Counted from the stretch's first letter, positions 12,379-24,755 are shown. The stretch is 64,000 nt of DNA from Hyaloperonospora brassicae (GCA_947650285.1 CANTFL010001475.1:496001-560000), one strand, 5' to 3'. The notes: generated from the letters alone by a model not told the origin. A program made the numbers and translations.

Positions 12379-12572
12379 AACGATGCGAGGGTATCCTCCA
12401 CATCCGTGCTGTAGCACAACAGGCCATTATCGATGGAATATCGATGTAGCCTCGCACGTAATCGTGCAGACAATTCTATGTCCGAGTCCTTTAACTCCTC
12501 GCTACCTAGAGCACGTAGCAGAGCTACACAATCTTCGTCCTTGGCATATTCCGTACGGATTAGGTAAGTGAC

Positions 12573-13961
12573 CTACGAAGACAGAGTCGTAACATGAGCA
12601 AGCTCATAGTCCAGCCTGCGTGACAACGCATCACCCAAATCATTCTGCTTGCCCGGCTTATACTTCACCTCGAAGTTGTATTTGGCAAAGAAGGAATGCC
12701 AACGAGCCATTATCTGAGAGAGGTGAGGCAAATGGGTCGCAGTGCGTGGTGACGCATGATCCATATAGATCACAAACGGCTTAGATCCAAGCAGATGTAC
12801 TCTAAATTTGACGAGAGCATACTTCATAGCAAGTAACTTATAGCCAAGAAGATTTACTCTGTTTTTGACTAGAGCATACTTAATAGCAAGTAACTCTTTG
12901 CCATGAACAGGATAGTTCTTTTCTGCAGCCTTTAGCTGCCGGAACTCAAACGCAAAACCGCGTTCCCGTCTATCAGAATCCGTCTGTAATATAGCACTGC
13001 CTATGGCAAAGCCAGATGCGTCACGGATGACACTGAAAGATCGATCAGGATCAGTCAAAGCCAAGATTGGAGCATGAAAGAGGCTCTTCTTTACTGCTTG
13101 AAAAGCACCATTCTCGGTGCTAGTCCAGCACCATTCCACATCCTTTTTTAGTAGATTGTAATATTTCCGAGCCATGTCTACGTAATTCGCACTGTACTTG
13201 TGAAAGTAAATGACAACGCCAAGCCACTTACGTAAGTCCTTTTGGTTCTTTGGAACCGGCCAATCGACTATGGCTTTTACCTTAGTGGGATCCGCTCTAA
13301 GGCCTCGCTTACCAATAAAGCACCCTGAATCGGGAATCTCTTCTGCACCAAAGATGCACTTGAAGTCGTTGGCATACAGCTTATTCGTGCGCATGCACTC
13401 GAGAACCGCTCGTAGATGGTCAATGTGATTGTCCACATCTGACCGACCGTTCATAGCACGACTATGGACAAAGATGTCATCAAATTACGTCCGTGAATAA
13501 CCTTGGTGAGGTCTGAACAATTGTGTCACAAGACCATTGGATATAGCTGGGTCATTTGATAACCCTTGCGGCATAACAAGCCACTCCTAGAGCATACCGC
13601 TCCGATTGCTGACCCCTGTCAGCGGAACATCAATCTCTCGCATGAGCAGCTGGTAATAACCATCGACTAAGTTAAGCGCACTGTACATTGTAAATACCAC
13701 CATATTGTTTTGAAGAATGACCTTCTTCGGAATTGGTGTCTAAGCCGGAATGGTGGCCACATTAAGCTTATTGTAAGCATGAACAATGCGCCACTTCCCA
13801 TTGGGCTTTTTGACACAGAAGGTCGGTGCGGAATGGATAGATTTGCTCTCACGTACCATTCCTGCCGCGTGCTTTGCACGAAAGAAGTCGTCAATGGCGT
13901 CACACTGTTCCTTCGGTAAAGGCCACTGCCGTGTTACGTAGTATTTAGTTCCAGGAACCAA
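12573..13961 (-). pseudogene. RT and RNase H of element 2
   Basis: 13961-13740 holds the RT start (KYYVTRQWPLPKEQCDAIDD, WRIVHAYNKLN). The catalytic FDDIFVHSRAM box lies just above 13454, and 13454-12573 covers thumb, connection and RNase H (LADPTKVKAIVDWPVPK-like stretch, DASGFAIGSAILQ, YALVKFRVHLLG, YKPGKQNDLGDALSRR). Between the RT pieces the frame is interrupted. The RNase H part contains an in-frame duplication of about 57 bp (12831-12888). Confidence 0.85.
12831..12888. repeat. 57-bp in-frame tandem duplication in element 2 RNase H
   Basis: AGCAAGTAACT occurs at both borders. The duplicated unit encodes a second copy of a KYALVK-RV-LLG segment, giving about 19 extra residues without breaking the frame. 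The two copies already differ at several bases, so the event is not very recent. Confidence 0.75.
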
Positions 13962-14015
13962 GTCAATTTCATGACGTACACCTCTATTGGGAGGTAAGAC
14001 GGACGGTGGGTTGTG

Positions 14016-15549
14016 TCACACTACGTCCTTAAACTCCATAACCAAAGGATGGAACGGATCAAGAGGATCCTTAAGGATCGAAGATCCACTACGGGAATAC
14101 AATGCCGCCTTTGTGTCCTCAAGGACAGACTCGTTGAAGAACGAGGATGAGTTCAACTCAATATCCGGCCGAATGACCACTAACTCGGATAATTCTCCTG
14201 CCTGTAAGGCTTGGATAAATTCGCCGTCAAACATGTCATCTAGGTCAAATAGAGTATCCAAGGATGGAAGAGTCTCAAGACTAATATTGCCATCTTCATG
14301 GCCAGTCAACCCATTGAAAAGTGTATATCGTGTATTATTACTATTATCACCTCGTGACTTCTAAGACGTTGGGCGCTTAACAGTTGCCACCCGACGCTGG
14401 AATCGTTTCCTCAAAGAAACCTTACGCCTCCTAGAGGCCAAGACAGTAGGGTTCCCGAGGTTGCTATTTATCTTAGCACGCTCTATACGAGAGCTCATGT
14501 CTTGAACGACACCTGGTGAAGTGTTGCGTAACTCTAACCCTTCACCCAGTGAATTTACACGTACCGCTCCACGTACATTATGTGGGTCTGGCCCTGAATG
14601 CTTCGGCATCAAGCCAACAATGTCAATAGCGACATTCAGTGAAGTGCCATCGTGGCCGCCCTCACTCGGTGGAATTTCACGTGCCACCCTACTCACATCA
14701 GAGGAATTACATTCTTGATGCCATGGCTCTAACCCTACCATGCCTGCAGCATGCAGTGACCCAGTATCACAACGAGTACCACTCAACGGAGAACAAATTC
14801 ACATAGGGTGAAAGATCTCCGTTCAATTTTCGTGTCATTGACATTGAAGTTAACTAACTCGGACATACTAATGTCCAGCACGTTAAAATCCTCTGTCAAT
14901 AGTTCGCGCCAATAGCGACTTTGTCGCCTAGCAAAGGTGGGTTGATGACTCTACAAAGCTTCGCTAGGAACATTGAGCGATGCGCCCAAGGTCTTAGACC
15001 TCCAATCAATCCATGGCTCACGGCGTTCAGGCCAAGCCATACCCAGGATGAGATCATATCTCGGATCCAAATCGAGGACAAGACAGCATTCAATGCTGTC
15101 AAAGTCCAAAAACTTCACACCTACGTTCAACGAAATTTTACGCACTGTACGCGACTACCAGTCACTAGACGAACGGTTTCAAATCACCCTCATGCGCTGT
15201 GAGCGCTTCAGCGTACCGCTGACTTCCCTCAAGGGAACGACGTCGAGCACAGTTACATGATGCTCTTGATTCGATAAAAATTGACCACTGCTTCTCAGAT
15301 CCTTTTTACTATCGCCACATCGACAAACAAGCCTGAATTGTATCCACGCTCTGTACTGACGGGCACAGAGCTCTCTGGGGCTAAGGTCTGTTTTCCTTTA
15401 CCTCGTGGAGAAGTGACGGAGCCTAGCTCTACTTCTGTAAGGCGGTTCGCGCCTACTGGTTGTCGACGTTTCCCCTGGCCGTACCAGACTTCTGGTTGGG
15501 GCCAAAGTTTCGACTCATAGGAGTCTGGCGCTGTTTGGGCAAAAGACAA
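14016..15549 (-). pseudogene. Protease and pol N-terminal linker of element 2
   Basis: 15549-15295 is the Gag-Pol junction region. 15145-14951 matches the retropepsin C-terminal part (IECCLVLDLDPRYDLILGMAWPE). 14786-14016 is a long hydrophilic linker before RT, also present in element 3. The frame is broken between 15295 and 15145, where the active-site aspartate should lie. Confidence 0.72.
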
Positions 15550-16487
15550 GTGGGACTCAAGTGTTTAGTGCTTCCGCACATGTAACAGCGTCTCATTTCC
15601 TGTTGTTGCTCCGCAACCTGAAGCTCAGCTTCACCTTCATTATTAACATGGCTAAGATTCATCGGTTCTGGATTACAGTAAGCCGAGGTGCTCGTAGAGG
15701 TTGCCCTCGCAAAGCTTAAGCTGTACACATTCCAACCAAGTCTTGCCGACTTGAAGTTGTGCTCAGCATTTTGAGCGATGGTCACCGCCTCTTCAAAAGT
15801 AGCGGGATGGACCCGAAACAACTCGGTCCTGGCAACGCCAAATCGAAGACCTTCCATGAAGGCAGCCACATAGACTGTCTCAGGGAGAGGGCCCGACTGC
15901 ATAGCAGCCATCAGAGTTCTCAACTCTTGGACATAGTCCGTTAACTCATTCTTACCCTGACGGGTAGACGAGAAGCGTGAGCGCACGCGATAAGCCTGGT
16001 TAGGCGGCGATAAAACACGCCAAAGTTCTAACTTGAGCGAATCCCATGTGGGAAATGCCAAGTCGGCCGACTTACCACACGTCAGAGCCCGCTCTCTAGC
16101 TCTTATATCGAGCTTAGAGATAGACAGCGAGACTCGTTGGTGCTCAAGTGAGATAAGGCCAGAGCTCATGACCATCTTAATCTCACGGATCCAGGGGATG
16201 AGGATTTGCCCTTCCTTCCTGGAGTAATGTCTAACGTCCACCCGAAGGGGACGAGGCTTAGCCTCTTCATCTAGCATCGCCAAGTAGCGTGTCGGCATAG
16301 CCGACGCTACTTGGTTTTGAACCTGCCATAGAAGGGCCGTTTCATACTGCATGAAGGTCTCGACTCGTGCATTGAGCACATCTGGACCTAGTGCAGCTGG
16401 AATCTCCACATAATCAGGGCCTACAGCCGCGGTCAGCTTATCAAGCGCGACCTTTTGGACCTCAGAGAGGGATGTGGATTGTTTCAT
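15453..16487 (-). CDS. Gag polyprotein of element 2 (344 aa, open)
   Basis: An uninterrupted frame from an ATG at 16487 (complement) encodes an N-terminal helical region, a retrotrans_gag-like capsid core (RSRFSSTRQGKNELTDYVQE, MEGLRFGVARTELFRVHP) and a CCHC zinc knuckle (CYMCGSTKHLSPTC, C-x2-C-x4-H-x4-C). It would form the virus-like particle and bind element RNA. The start codon sits within a perfect 8-bp-arm hairpin (16484-16502). This is the only intact ORF of element 2; its 3' end overlaps the start of the protease region in another frame, as usual for frameshifted Gag-Pol. Confidence 0.88.
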   Translation of the reverse strand: MKQSTSLSEVQKVALDKLTAAVGPDYVEIPAALGPDVLNARVETFMQYETALLWQVQNQVASAMPTRYLAMLDEEAKPRPLRVDVRHYSRKEGQILIPWIREIKMVMSSGLISLEHQRVSLSISKLDIRARERALTCGKSADLAFPTWDSLKLELWRVLSPPNQAYRVRSRFSSTRQGKNELTDYVQELRTLMAAMQSGPLPETVYVAAFMEGLRFGVARTELFRVHPATFEEAVTIAQNAEHNFKSARLGWNVYSLSFARATSTSTSAYCNPEPMNLSHVNNEGEAELQVAEQQQEMRRCYMCGSTKHLSPTCLLPKQRQTPMSRNFGPNQKSGTARGNVDNQ

Positions 16488-16545
16488 CCTCACAGAGGAT
16501 GAGTTGAAACGACTCAGGAGTAGATTGACTACGAGTGGTACTAAG

Positions 16546-17075
16546 TGTAGCGAAGCTACACTGCTCCTGAATTCAGAGGAAGACGTAACGCTTTACGAGC
16601 AACTTTGGTTCTACAAACCCGACTCAAAGAGTCAACAGCTTAGAGAGCTAAGGTTTGGTTCAAAGAACCCGACTCAAAGAGTCAACAAGCTCATGAGAAC
16701 TTACGGTCCCTGTTCCAGGGGGACCAAATGATTCAGAGAATTGACGCACGTAGTGCACAAGGAGTAGATGTCTTAACAAAGCGTTGCTATATTCTCAACG
16801 ATCACATGACGCCTCAAAGAGGCACATGTCTATCGGATTAAAATGGGAACTGAATTTTATTTCTTCTTTTTACCTAGAAGAACACCTTAGAACAACGTAA
16901 TTAACCTACTCGCTAATGTCCTAAATAAACCTCTCAAAAGATATCGTAATCAATGGTTGATAGACATCAGTATTCAACAATTGATACTGTGTTCTAATAT
17001 TACTTTAAAGGGGATCACATCCCTTGTGTGCACCACACCTATAGTCGACTACGAGTCGACGTTTAATCCCGTCAC
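16546..17075 (-). repeat. 5' LTR of element 2
   Basis: It starts TGTAG on the plus strand as do the LTRs of element 3 and aligns with them by eye to a CCCGTCACA end (TG...CA). It opens with the hairpin TGTAGC-GAA-GCTACA (16546-16560). It is longer than the 455-bp LTRs of element 3 partly because a segment around 16610-16690 (GACTCAAAGAGTCAAC) is repeated twice. Confidence 0.75.
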
Positions 17076-17751
17076 AGATTGTTTAGCATACAGTGATTAG
17101 ACTCGCGGTCATATTATTTCATGTGATATCTACGTTGCGACATCCATTAGGGTCTTGTATCACATCAGAAAGATCTTGACGGTAGGTTACTTAGGTGTCT
17201 CGAGTATCATTGATAGTAATGCTTCATCTCCCCCAAGCACCGATTTTGTTGAGGCTTCGTCTGAGACTGGTAAACGTACTGCATTGTTCTTGCTGGTGCC
17301 AAAGAAGACTTGTGAAATGAAGCTTTTTTGTAATTAACGTCTTGGTCTCAATTGTCGTCGTTGGATTCGCTGTAGTAGATACGCAAGTCAAGAAAGTGCT
17401 GCGCAACGCTCAGGTCTTCTCGGATCTAAACTAGTCACCAAGCTTTAGCCAGATTGACTATCCTTGTTCTGGTGGTATTGTAAGGCATATCATTTACGTA
17501 GGCGCCAACTACCTTTATTCATATCAGGTCGATCATGTGTTATAAGCACGCATTTAAAATGCGCTGCATCAAATCAATCCCGATAACCTGATACAATATG
17601 GCTTTGCCCACAAACGTCATGTCTATTTTATCCCATTGAGTCTATTGACAAGACAAAATGCCAGCTCGCTGGGGTTCTTGACACTTTTCTCCAGTAGCAG
17701 TAACTCTGGTATGCCACACCAGGTGCAATGCGCAAGTGGATTTAAAATTAT
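17076..17751. other. No feature recognised
   Basis: Only short decayed open frames. Position between a copia linker (right) and the element 2 LTR (left) suggests eroded copia RT, but no RT motif can be read. Confidence 0.5.
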
Positions 17752-18930
17752 TTAGCGTCTTAAGGTGCCTTCATGTACGCACTTAGCACTTCGGAGTGCA
17801 TTGCTGGTATATGCCAGCGCATAAGTAACGCCAAAATCATATTCATTATAGTCAGCTCGATAAATGCAGCAAATATCAGTTTGTAGTCGAATCCAACATT
17901 TGGTCGTTTCCTCCAGCGACAAAGCGCGCTTCTTATTGCGCAATGGCACCAGAACTATCCTTCTTGTTTGTGCGGACCCGCTGTAAGTGTATTATGTTCA
18001 TCCGTGGGTCCCATTTGACGACGACTTTCGTGCCTCCAGCCTCGATAGGAGAAATCTTCTCTTGACGCGTTTTGGCTCAAAGGTCCGCATTCGTGCTCCG
18101 TATTCATGCCTTGTAGGACTTGGCAAGGGTGCAAATTTGGCCCGTCCTTTCCCCAAGGCCGACATAATCAGAATATAGTCATCGCACTGTCCATTTGAGA
18201 CATCAAGGTCTCATCATTCGACTTGCTGGTTTCCATACGCATCTTGGCGCGTCTGAGGTTTCTTCATTGATCGGCGGGGTCATCACAGCGGTTCTGAAGT
18301 CTTGGAAGCGTCATAATCCCGCGGTTTCGTCTTGCTGGGAGAGGCAGTTTCGGGTGGAGTCGGGACCAACGCACGCTGTCGATGCTGTTTGTCACGGTTG
18401 CCAACAAGGTTCTCGCAGTTACGTCCAAAATCGTCACGCAATACGCGTGTGAGATCATCTTTTCGCTTTTCCAGTATTGTTACGTTGCTGACGTGACACG
18501 TAGTCACAACCTTATGTTCATTTTAAATATATTAACGAATTTCTTTTACACAATAGTTTTCACACATTATTACGCTTATCGTTCCACACTTCTGTCGAAA
18601 ATCGTTTGCGGATACATGTAGATGGTACACGGTATCGCACCACGAGGTCTGCCACGTATATCTCGAGGCATACGCGTGGGCTCCTGAAAAGATGACAATT
18701 GGCTTTTCTACGCACGTGTAGGCATTTGGTTGAGCACATAAGTGGCGTACTCCGCCACTTCACCCCAAACTTGATCGGCAGGCCGCGTCCAAATAGCATG
18801 CGCCTCACCATTTTTCTGCTAATGTGGTGAGCTCTTCGAGCAATTCTGTTAGCAGTGAAGTTGCTAGCTTCTGTAAATTGGCGTGTAATACCTTAGTACG
18901 ACATTGTGTATACATGGCGCAGTGGAATAG
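17752..18930 (-). pseudogene. Ty1/copia remnant (integrase C-terminus and linker)
   Basis: The complement of about 18930-18640 reads, across frameshifts, MVRRMLFGRGLPIKFG, EVAEYATYVLNQMPTRA and IVIFSGAHA, the standard end of copia integrase. Next (18507-18283) is a charged linker, and 17949-17752 reads YDFGVTYALAYTS, like the stretch just before copia RT. The order fits one minus-strand copia polyprotein that is heavily mutated. Confidence 0.65.
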
Positions 18931-19499
18931 ACTTTTTAGCCAGGGTAGCTGCTAGCAGATCTTGTGGAATCGCGTTCAGCAAGCCGCTTGAGCGCATCAC
19001 CATAGGGGCTGCTCACAGTACTGGTGAAAGATGTGATTGGCTTACCTATTACAGGACAGTATGGGGGGGCACGACAGCGCGGCGATTGTTTGCTGTCGTG
19101 TGCAATACTCTTCCTGTACAATTTGATGCTCTTCAGGCGGGGAAAGAAATTATTGAGAAATAGCTTTCTTCTTTTAATGCAGCTGAGACTACCCGTCTCG
19201 CAGAATTACATCTGATCCTCGAGAGCAAAGGTACTGTATCGACACGAAATCGCGAATGATCTTTCCCTATACTTTCCCACGACAATGTAGCCTTGGAAGG
19301 GTATCGTGCGAAAGCGGACAAGTTCGAGCCAATAGTCTTTTACTCCAGTGCGTCATCTATAATATTGAGGAGGTATGCAACGGTACCACACGAGACTTGA
19401 GACACATTACTCGGGTAAAATATTGCAGTCCCGTGCCTACCACAACTCTGCATTGCGCATAACATGTGTAAACACAGTGCATCGCACTTTGAGTCATAA

Positions 19500-20650
19500 A
19501 GTTCAACGCCAATCAGCATGAAGTCATTTATTGATGTCATTTATTACCTTGCTGAAAGTTGTCTCTATATATTGCCTTGCACGCGTCGATATACCGCCGA
19601 CGCCGTGCCTAGTGCAACACGGAATATTCACGCGCCAAATCACGGCGACATGAAGATCTCGAAGCGCGTTGCGGGGTACCTGGCTGATAAAGCAACATAA
19701 AGACTGATTATGCCGCCAGGAGATTGTAAAGGGGCAGCCCGTTACATGGAATTGTCATTTGAGAGATAATGACAATAAAGAATATTATGTTGAATATCCT
19801 TTAAACAATTTCACCGAATTAGTGATATTGAAGGGTCGACCAAAGAGTCTGTTCATTGGTTGATATCTTGATGATATCAACCCACCAATCGTCGCAAGAC
19901 GCGCGCAATGAGTGGTGACGAGACGTCACCATACACTCAGTTATATTAGCATAATTAAGTTAAGTCAAACAGAGAGACAGTAGTTAAAAGACTTAATTAT
20001 ATTAATATAACAGTTTTACTTTTTCCTTATCGTACGCTTCCTCGTTCGCCTCGTGTACGTCTGTCGGGGCACCCGAAAACCTTGCGTTAAGTTCACGCAA
20101 GGGTGTGCCCCGTTACAGAGATGGGATTAAGTCCCCTTTGATTCTTAAGGCGTTCACGGACGCCTTTTTTGCGACAGACACAAATAAACGCAAGTATGTG
20201 AGTGATTCAATTATTCTCGTCGATAGAGCAACCGTCGGCTGGAATGTAAGTGAAAAGAACATGTGGGGCTGTCGACAGCGGCAGCCGGATTGGTGGCTGC
20301 GGTTATCGAAATCAAATATTTGCTTGGGTTTTAAAAACTCTTACTAGAGTTGCAGCTTGACGCGTCAATGCCGATGGAATAAAATATCGACAATCCAGCA
20401 TCAATCGAATATATTATTAGTGAGACATCAAGTGCGTTGACAAAGTTTGTCGACGTATAATTGAAGTTTGTGCGCGGAGCTTCCCGAGAAGTCCGGATCA
20501 AGGCGGATTCAGTTTATACGAAAGACAGTCTTGCGGACATCCATACGGTGAAACCTGCGGCGCCACGCCTAGATTATCTGCGCACCAGCGTTGGGATCAA
20601 GTTTTGAAGTAGCAATATCTGAGATGAGTATTGGGATATAGTGTGACGTA
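19500..20650 (+). pseudogene. Ty1/copia remnant (RT end and RNase H), split by a solo LTR
   Basis: 19518-19724 reads YLAESCLYILPCTRRYTADA and KISKRVAGYLADKAT, the end of copia RT and start of the connection. After the solo LTR, 20118 onward reads IKSPLILKAFTDAFFATDTN and SIILVDRATVGW, the copia RNase H start. About 20460-20600 resembles the copia C-terminus (FVRGASREVRIKADSVYTKD). Joining the two flanks restores one continuous frame except for one duplicated GAGAT. Stops elsewhere make it dead. Confidence 0.75.
19725..20117 (+). repeat. Solo LTR of the element 4 family in a copia remnant
   Basis: 393 bp, starting TGTAAAGGGGCAG and ending CCCCGTTACA, homologous over its length to the element 4 LTRs. 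It is flanked on both sides by GAGAT (19720-19724 and 20118-20122), a 5-bp target duplication. No internal sequence remains, so it arose by LTR-LTR recombination. Several of the element 4 LTR hairpins are present with one or two mismatches. Confidence 0.93.
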
Positions 20651-22184
20651 TTGCATATATTCTAACATCACTCGCCATTTAGGAACTGGCTCTCGAGAAT
20701 ACCTATACGGAACTAAGGTCCGCGGAAAATGTGTGTGGCCGAGATCAACGATGCCTGAGGTCTAGATTGTAGAAAGAATCGATCATATTTCATTCCTTGT
20801 TTTCTACGTTGTGAATATCCACTTAAGCACTTTCTTCTATCTACTCACTCTTCGCGCAGTCTTCGCAGCACTCTTAAGTGCAATATCTCGTTTTAAGGGT
20901 AATTCTTCATCTATAACTACAGTGTACGTGAGTTTATGAGTCCCCTGCCTACACTATGTCATTGTAGGTATCTTTTCCTGTGTCACAACAAACGGACGGT
21001 GAACCGTCACAAATACGGTTTTCGTTTTTTGCAAAGATTTGGTAAAGTCACCAATTGCATCTGCTATACCTACCACCATCACGTAGATACATAAAGTTTG
21101 ATTAAGCTTCAATTAAGAACGGCGCTCGATACGATCAATGCTTCAATTCAATAAAAAAACAGGTCGAACAAAAAGGAAAGTGACAAAAACTATCAATTTA
21201 CGGACAACAATGTCAAGCCTGTCAGCTACGCCACTCAATTTACCCAAAACAGTACTACTGCTATCACCACAGAAAGCTTCAAAGGCTTGTATATCGCGTT
21301 TTCGTCCATACTATGTGCTAGAATTGTGAACTATTGACCTCGAAGTTGCTGTTAACTCTCTTACCGACTATCGACGTTCTGAACGTACGATAGTGGTTTC
21401 TAGAAATTCGTAAGGCTAGCGCGAACGTTGTAGTGATCATCATTCCAAGTCGGTCAATATTGATTCTTGTAGCACAATGATTTGAAAGTCACCAGCTACA
21501 TCGTCGAGGATTTCGTTGGTAATTGATCTTGAGTCTGTAGCAGCGATTGGGTCGGTTTTCTTCGCGAATCAGTCCACCTCGACCATATTGTATGATGTCT
21601 AGAGCTCTGACCAGTCGAATTGTAAGCTGTACGTTTCACAACAAGCACACACTAATGCATCTTCCCCAGTACATTTTTTCATATTCTTATGCGCGCAATC
21701 TAGCCGTTCACCTTCAATATATAGGGTAGTTTTTCTTGACTGCTAAAACGAACTCCACTCTGCTGACGACGCCGGTGGCACTCTTCACCAGCTAATTATG
21801 AAAGACGGACATGGTGCATGGCACGAGCCGTTTCTTCCAAACATTCATTTAAAGTTTTGATTGATCAAAATGACAAGCTTTTGGCTGGCATAAGGGCTAT
21901 TGGCTCTGCAAGTCTTGGTAGGAATACTTGAGGAGATTATGGTTGTAATGATAATTTATAAGCAAAAGGGCACTGTGCTTGAACTAATAAATTTATTCTA
22001 CTTAAACTGTCATGTCAACTAATATTCTAATCTCCGTCAAGCTTCCCGAGTCAACGGGCCTATCATATTCCATATGTAACCGTCATGTCCGCTCATCATG
22101 CGGCATGTTGCTCTCGTGCACTCAATGAGCACCAGATGAACTCACAACACTTAATCTGGATTTGATCTTGATTGGTAAGACTCT
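20651..22184. other. No feature recognised
   Basis: AT-moderate sequence with only short unrelated open frames; I see no protein motif, RNA gene or clear repeat. Confidence 0.5.
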
Positions 22185-22380
22185 ATGCGGGTACCGAAAA
22201 CGCTTTTAGGGTTTCCGTTTGTGGTACATACGTATAGCAAAAGCCTCATTTACCGAACGGACATGAACATGCGGGTAAAGCGCTGGGTATTGCTTCTTTC
22301 CGAATATCACCTGATTTTGCGCTACGTTAACGGGAAAATGCTTGGGCAGACGAAAACACGCGAATGAAAATTCAATACAT
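22185..22380 (+). pseudogene. Ty3-like RNase H scrap
   Basis: The frame reads FVVHTYSKSLIYRTDMNMRV, RWVLLLSEYHLILRYVNGK, matching the Ty3 RNase H end (the TDSKSL and YVNGK positions). It is an isolated fragment; no neighbouring RT or integrase can be read with confidence. Confidence 0.55.
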
Positions 22381-24680
22381 ACCTATTATTGATGTACCAC
22401 TGATCTATGAGCTCTGCGGTATTACAGAATATCACTGTGTGTAGTACATGTTTCAGTAATTCAGCAACATCAAGATAAAGACCCTTTGATTCTAAAAATT
22501 AGACCTTCTGTGTTAAGGGCCCGAATTATGCAGATATTCAGTTCATACCCTCATTATGTGTTTCTTGGTTGCCTTTAAAGAAACTTGCGATTGTATCCTC
22601 TAAGCACCGTGAGGACGCTTTAAACTTAAACAATGAGCGCTTTGGTGTTTCAGCCAGTGAGAGATTTTACACGACTATGCGGTCGAACGGTAGTTGGCAA
22701 GAACATAAAAAGTAGAGTAGTAGAAAGTCCTTCCAGCCGACGCCCTTGTAGTAGAGTTGAGTGTGCATGATCTTGAAATGGACTCGCTCGCATTTGGCGT
22801 TTTTTGGGTTTATTCGCTGTTATAGGCTTGGCTTTGATACCAAAACTGCCCAATATTTCTTTATATTCTACACCCGTAAACTATCTACCTTAATCGTAGA
22901 CAAATTCAGGTGGACGAGGGTACCGACTCAGCCATCCTTGGTCAAATCTCACGGTATTAGTAGGGGACAACTTATTCGGTTGGACACTAACTTCAAGCCA
23001 CCGTATTGCTTGGTCGATCATGGTGATCCTGTAACTTACACTTGCGTAAGGTCCAATGATAGCGATATGGACTGCATCGAATGACTGACGTTCTTCATTG
23101 TCTTATGAGGTAGAAAGCCGTGATCTTGTTTCCGACACGAATCTTGTCCCGCTTTAAAGCCAGATATGTATCCTTCTCACAGCGAATACACGTAGATATC
23201 ACAGGTAGAGCTGAGAATAAAGCTTTCAACTAGGATCACTCACGGTTACAGATGAGGTAGTCATGACGTCATCTCAGTTGTAGCTACAAAGGTGTTATCA
23301 TTCAAGTGTTTTTATCCTCCAGTTTTTACTGTTCAAACAATTGGCCTCTTTGACCTTACGAGAGATGATAAATGGGGGTGTAATGAGGTTTTCTTGCGGA
23401 CAAACATTTCAATTTTTTTGAAAGAGGTGATACTTACCTGATCTAAATGTGAAGTATGTTTGGTGGAGAGTAGTATTTAGCCGATCGCACATCGAAAGTT
23501 ACCATTGAAGAAGTCAAGATCTGCATATTTACATTACTCGTATATATACGATATCGGCAAGAATTGCTACCAGTCATCATCATAACAAGCCGCTTGACAT
23601 GTATCCGATTCCTCGATGATCTGCGTACTACATTGATGATGTAGATGTAGCAATGGATATGGAGATCGGACGATGTATGTTCATTGGATTTAAGCGCTAT
23701 CACTAAGCTATCATTGTTTAAATTGGTTGCACTAAATTTGCATTATTTTCTTATGCTAAATACTCTCAAAATGGTAGAAGACACGCTAGAGTATGATACG
23801 CAGGTGCTACACAAGAATAGTCAGCCGAGGACTGTCTTGAAAGATCAAGCCTGTCAAGAGGGTGGGCGGCACGAATGGTACAAATGCAATCAAATAGTTA
23901 CAGGCCTCCCATTTTGATTAGCTTGTTCTAAATACAGGGTAATGGCTGATGATCGCAATCAAAAAACTTATCAACGGTGCTCTTTATCTTTTTTTCGTCA
24001 AGATGTCTTCTTGCTAAATAAATAAGGGTCGCATACACAGAGATGTTAACGGTAACAGAATCGTAAAAATCCCTTCGACGATTATTGGAACTGATTGAGT
24101 CGGCTCAGGCAACATTTGGACCTAAACAGCCGGATTCTAAAGCGTTCCGCATTCAACGAATTGCAGAAATCTATGAAACAAATACCATATCGTTGCAGAC
24201 AGAAGAAATCGACACACCTCAATTATCTGCACAACTTACCATCAAGTATATGCAAATGCATCATTAGCGTCTGCGAAATTCCGGATCCACGCAATATTAC
24301 TCCACTAAAACCAAAATTTAAAGCATTTTTTGTACAACAATATTATTATCATCGGGTGCAACACTTATGTGGGCACATCATTCAATAATTTTGGGTGATA
24401 GAAAAAATGCAGTATTAAGTTTAAGAATTACAATTTTGTTATTTTTTTTACATTAGTTTGGCTTATGAATATATAGAAAGTTTCTTTCAATTTCTGATAG
24501 TATTTATGGTACAACATTTTTTTATTAACATGTACAATAGAGTATCCCTTATTTAGTATAGCTGGGACCGCCACATTTTGATAAGTGAGGAAGTTATTGA
24601 ATAGCAGATTAAGGGGGTAGAATTGGATCGAAAGGTGCTACATGTTGTCATAAAGGCGCCTCGGTATGATTCTCGAACTT
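22381..24680. other. No feature recognised
   Basis: Short open frames only (for example 22761-23084 and 24085-24267), none with a motif I recognise. Probably decayed repeat DNA. Confidence 0.5.
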
Positions 24681-24691
24681 GAGCTTGTAGC

Positions 24692-24755
24692 TGAAGTGAT
24701 TTCGTGTGGCCGCACCAAGCGAGAGGTCACCGGTTCGATGTCCGGTGACTGCAGT
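24692..24755 (+). other. tRNA-like / SINE-like sequence (tentative)
   Basis: A TAGCTGAAGTG stretch resembling an A box is followed 40 bases later by GGTTCGATGTCC inside a 6-bp stem (CACCGG/CCGGTG), resembling a B box and T arm. The T loop is one base too long and no acceptor stem forms, so it is not a normal tRNA. It could be the head of an old tRNA-derived SINE. Confidence 0.25.

Larger units (their letters stand above)
12217..17075 (-). mobile_element. Ty3/Gypsy LTR retrotransposon, element 2 (cut by element 1)
   Basis: Gag, protease, RT-RNase H and the first part of integrase run right to left from a 5' LTR at 16546-17075. The sequence stops inside the integrase zinc finger exactly where the element 1 LTR begins. 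Alignment by eye with element 3 (45186-45386) shows the same codons continuing there without interruption. The remainder of integrase and the 3' LTR are expected just left of the window. Confidence 0.85.

Noticed and set aside
22870..23090. Ty3 RT-RNase H junction
   Set aside because: A few residues (KFRWTR) look right, but order relative to 22185-22380 is wrong and the rest does not match.
24692..24755. tRNA gene
   Set aside because: B-box-like arm present but T loop too long and no acceptor stem; kept only as a tentative SINE-like feature.
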